From assembly GCA_910592205.1 (NCBI GenBank), contig CAJVPJ010000479.1, positions 1 to 23,975 of the forward strand: a stretch of DNA of 23,975 nt, in the 5' to 3' direction. Origin of the DNA: Paraglomus occultum. Lineage: Eukaryota > Glomeromycota > Glomeromycetes > Paraglomerales > Paraglomeraceae. Below the pieces are notes generated by a model, which was given only the letters and a program-made list of their open reading frames with translations, did no database searches and was not told the DNA's origin. Position numbers and translations under genes: made by a program. Below are positions 20,531 through 23,975 of the stretch, piece after piece. Within the stretch, counting starts at the first letter, position 1, and every line of letters begins with the position of its first letter.

Positions 20531-22044
20531 ATTTTTTAATAAATATTATTGTTTTCTGCTCTTGTATGTTCAGTAAAGTAATAAAATTAACAAAAAATAA
20601 TACTTTGTCTAATTTTACGTAAACGGTTGACATATGAATTTTATGCCACCGTTATTATCTTACTTGAATTTGCATTGCAAATGTCGCAACGTTCACTCAT
20701 CGAGGAAAACAACTCAACCTTTGTTCATTGGGTCGTATCTAACTTAATGACAACCCTTATGTATTGTAAAAAACGCGATAGTTAAATGAATAGAAATCTT
20801 ATCGGACAAACTTTTGATAAAACAAAAGATGTCGGTTAATTTTGTTAATTTTGCGCATTAAAAAATATTTGCATAATTGACATATCTTTTACCATTGATT
20901 GCAATTAGCATTAGCCGGTAATTTTATTATTTTTTTATAAGGCAGATACTTATATATAACACGTAATAATTTAGTTGAGCGGTTGTATTATGCACGTTTA
21001 TGTTATGTTACAGATAAACAGTTGTTATACAACATATTGATATAGTTTGAGGTTTCTGACAGGTAATATTTTAACATAATATAAGTTTATACAATAATAA
21101 AGTAAATTTCCAGTGTTACTCTATAATAATTAATTACTATTACATTGTTTTCCCAGTTAAATAAGTTTGACTTTACACCCTTGGGCTGGCAGACTATTTA
21201 TAATTTGTTTTCAATAAGCAGACAGACGATGTCTTCTGTCTTCTAATGAATGAAGGTGGTTTACGATTACGTTTATGCCATGCTTCATTATCTCTAATTA
21301 TGTATTCACAAAGTATATCTGAATTATCGGCTCAGGGAATGATATTATTTGATGTCTTAACTAAACTCTCTCTAGAAGACAAGCAATTTACGATTACATT
21401 GATTTCGTATGTAGGTTAACTTTATAGTACGCTTACGATTATAGATAAGGTATATGCTACGATTGAATTTGACTTCATAAATATTACGAGCAACAAAGCG
21501 GAAGTACAAAATTAAGTACGAAGTTTGTTCATAAAATAACGTAAACTTATTGCGTTTATGAAAAAGGCAACAACAGTAAAAGCGACATTTTTAGATAATG
21601 ATAGGAAAATAAAGGTAAATTAATTACTTTTCGGAAACAATTTTACTGTTTGAAAAAATTAATAATGACTATGCCGATGACCGAGTATTTGCTAAGAATT
21701 AATTCTAACAAGCGCGACAAACAAACTTTATTATTACAGAAAAGTAATTTTAGCCCAGTCAACATCATACTTATCAAAAATGTTAACAATTTGTACAGAC
21801 CAACCGTCAATCATTAATAAACAAAAGTTGGTTTTTTTATCACATTATTGGAATAGAAGTATCAGCTCTGCGTCCAAAGCTATTAAGCTACAAACTACGA
21901 GTTAGACCCGCGTAATAACTGGCCCCAAACATGGAAAAGAGTTAGATAAAAAAAAATAATTTTAAGATTTGTTTCAATAAACTTACTTGCGGAGGACGTC
22001 ATTTTGAAGATAAAATTACTTTTGACGCTCAACTAATATAATTA
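20531..22044. other. Intergenic region, no supported gene
   Basis: Very AT-rich. Short recurrences of tttacgattac appear near 21261 and 21388. A small inverted pair agacaga/tctgtct is at 21220-21241. No gene or RNA recognised. Confidence 0.4.
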
Positions 22045-22473
22045 TTACCATTTTACGCAAAATACGTGCATAACTAAACTAGTTATATTTTTGTTGTAAT
22101 GGTTATATTTCTTATGACATGCTGCTTTAGCATAACAAGAATAGTAAAGAGAAAGTATTAGATTATAAGAGCGCATCTTATCTTGGATGCTAGACACTAT
22201 GTGCGAGATTTGTCGCAAAAAATCATACGAAAAATTTACGATAAACGGTATCGAACGTTTTGTGCGCAAAGAAAAAAACAATTTGACAACAAAAAAAAAG
22301 ATTAATAATACGCATAATAGATAAGTCAAGGCAATATGCACTTTACGCCAAAAATGTGTGTAATGTAACATACACAAGCGTTGCAGACAGATTTGTTCAC
22401 TTGTATGTGCGTCAGAGGCAGAAAAGTCTGTATTAAGTATAAATATTAATATTGACGCAAGTTTAAGTATCAT
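22045..22473 (-). CDS. Doubtful small ORF with signal-like start and one membrane segment
   Basis: Open frame of 142 codons from the first ATG (22471-22473 on the minus strand). The start MILKLASILIFILN followed by SASDA resembles a secretion signal, and a strongly hydrophobic stretch (TYLLCVLLIFFFVVKLFF) follows near residues 50-68. No known family is recognised. In DNA this AT-rich a frame of this size can occur by chance, and its upstream side runs into the dispersed repeat at 22525. It is listed only because it is the longest otherwise unexplained frame. Confidence 0.15.
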   Translation of the reverse strand: MILKLASILIFILNTDFSASDAHTSEQICLQRLCMLHYTHFWRKVHIALTYLLCVLLIFFFVVKLFFSLRTKRSIPFIVNFSYDFLRQISHIVSSIQDKMRSYNLILSLYYSCYAKAACHKKYNHYNKNITSLVMHVFCVKW

Positions 22474-22524
22474 TTTTGCATATACTGATTGGTTTAATTT
22501 TTCAAAGCGCGCAAAACCAACTTT

Positions 22525-22720
22525 TATTGTCAATTACTAACAACTAAAAATCTATGTTTATGGTATTAACGAATCGGTTAGTCGTAACTGTTGTCAATGT
22601 GTGCACAAAAATTGACACCAGATATGGATAAGCATAATTTGAACTTGCATGCTTAAATTAATTTTGTTGTCAATCGCTGACAAGACATCCTCTGCTTATG
22701 GTATTTACACATTTGTTGCT
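22525..22720 (-). repeat. Inverted copy of the left-edge repeat array, about 1.3 units
   Basis: Read on the minus strand, this carries the same landmarks in the same order as 945-1460: ttcaaattatgcttat, ggtgtcaatttttgtgcaca, ataccataaacatag and gttgttagtaattgac, preceded by a further partial unit with tgtgtaaataccataagcag. It is about 21 kb from, and opposite in direction to, the left array. Confidence 0.7.
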
Positions 22721-23820
22721 ATGATAAAAAGGATTGGAAATTGTTTGTCCGATCTTCTTATTCAGCTGTCATGACTACTGAAAGTCACTGACGAGTACTT
22801 AAATATAATTATAACAGACCTCGATTCGATCAACTTGCCTATATTTTAGTAATTTTGAATCTAATTTGGCACAGTATTATCAAAATTACGAATTTCCATC
22901 TTGGTGCAATGACTGATATTGAGCCTTGAATGGAAAATAGATATCAGATCGATGTTAATAACTGGGTATGCCCGTGTCGTGCATACTTAAACAGTCAGTA
23001 TCTTCTTTGTAGCATCTTGTGGCTAGAAAGAATAGCAGACTGTTTATGCCAACGTATGCTGAACAATGACTATCCCGTTTTTTATCTTTAAGAAATAATC
23101 TTCCAATCATTAATCCAACAAACAATTTTTGGGTTAGATTAAGACAAGACATAAAACGCTACGAAGAAATTAACATTAATGAAGAGGAAAGTTTAATTGT
23201 TCAACAAAAAATATTCGAACACATCAGACTTGCAGAGCTGTATAAACGAGAGATAAACAGTTATAATCTTGTAAGACCATGAACACGCGGTATTATACCA
23301 TTCGTCGCCAAGTGATTTCTGACGTTTTGTGACCAATCCATAACATATTGAGATACGTTTTCTGACAAAGTGGCGCGTATTGCGATTACAATAATAAAAT
23401 GTTCGCTTATTAGTACGCGTTTTCTTTTTAAGACGTCGACTGGCAGTTATTTCTCCACCATTCATTGCTTTCAGTTATAAAACATTGATGAAGGCCCATA
23501 ATTAAAACGGTCCCATAAATGTGAAGAAGCATTACGACCCGTAGCCAAACAAGTTATCTGGGGCCTAAAAAATGGACGACTTACGTTTTGGTTACGTTGA
23601 TGCTTAAACATAATAACAACAATAATAAATTGTTTTAACGTTAAATGCGCGTGTTTTCTTTAACGTTATTATAATTTTGTCTCCATATTTCCTTCGGGTG
23701 GCTTAACTCATTTGATGACAACGATTGGTCAGTTTTCTACACTAGTCTTTATCAAGGTAATTTTTTGCTTTAAATGGTTAGCGTCATGCAGTAAAGTCCG
23801 GGTCAATTTTATATAATTTT
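22721..23820. other. Intergenic region, no supported gene
   Basis: Open frames up to 90 codons on the minus strand, none with a recognised motif. No RNA gene or repeat partner was seen. Confidence 0.4.
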
Positions 23821-23830
23821 ACAATTTCTA

Positions 23831-23866
23831 TTCATTTCATTTCGATTCATTTCATTTCGTTTCAAT
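23831..23866 (+). repeat. Short imperfect microsatellite, ttcat/ttcg type
   Basis: ttcatttcatttcgattcat followed by ttcatttcgtttcaa: a five-base period with scattered substitutions. Confidence 0.7.
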
Positions 23867-23975
23867 TTATTGAATTTAATTCCCCCGGAGCGAAGTTTAT
23901 TTTATACCTTTTTTGTGTGCACTCACCTGACAAAAGTGTTCCCACGATTCATACGCCCAATTGACAAAATTTGAT

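Noticed and set aside
1-23975. tRNA, rRNA, CRISPR arrays, riboswitches, bacterial-style operons
   Set aside because: No cloverleaf with a GTTCGA-type arm, no rRNA-like stretch, and no regularly spaced direct repeats with unique spacers. The split genes show this is a eukaryotic nuclear sequence.

Overview
The window reads as nuclear DNA of a fungus, most likely an arbuscular mycorrhizal fungus (Glomeromycotina, Rhizophagus-like). The reasons are strongly AT-rich intergenic DNA, short 78-100 bp spliceosomal introns, a TKL-like kinase of the style that is massively expanded in these fungi (phrases such as 'YGVTQDPETKEY', 'SDIYSFGIIMYL' and 'CCDADPDKRP'), a Sel1-repeat protein with near-identical repeats, and a decayed Tc1/mariner element. 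The organism assignment is inference from family style. No database was consulted. Only three genes are well supported. The rest is sparse, repeat-bearing DNA.

Layout. 1-1780: a purine-rich tract (about 385-945), then a degenerate tandem repeat of about 150-160 bp (about 945-1460), interrupted at about 1471-1703 by a small inverted-repeat element. 1780-4198: nothing convincing except faint dispersed similarities to 11.1-12.6 kb. 4199-6759: gene A, five exons, 747 aa. It is a multi-module protein in which three degenerate copies of a kinase N-lobe precede one complete kinase domain with catalytic residues present. 7924-10348: gene B, four coding exons, 721 aa. It is a tandem paralogue of A with the same architecture, but its final domain has lost the DFG aspartate and the glycine loop, so it is a predicted pseudokinase. 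Homology between A and B continues about 300-400 bp into the 3' flanks, including a conserved AATAAA and a 14-bp palindrome that differs between copies by a symmetrical pair of substitutions.

10349-13092: no gene seen. 13093-14020: Tc1-like transposon with TA target duplication and a dead transposase on the minus strand. 14021-16578: no gene seen, only small hairpins and direct repeats. 16579-18129: an intronless Sel1-repeat gene (516 aa) with 11 almost identical 108-bp units and three divergent ones. 18130-23975: no convincing gene. It holds degenerate direct repeats at 19.65-20.5 kb, one doubtful small ORF, and at 22525-22720 an inverted copy of the repeat array that lies near the left edge.

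How the genes relate. Expanded kinase and Sel1 families in these fungi are thought to feed signalling networks, but the window gives no direct evidence that the kinase pair and the Sel1 protein act together. The most notable biology is the kinase/pseudokinase pair. Three of the four N-lobe-like modules in each protein carry a phase-0 intron at the same place, directly after the helix-C glutamate position. This shows that the long N-terminal half arose by internal duplication of an exon-intron unit of the kinase itself.
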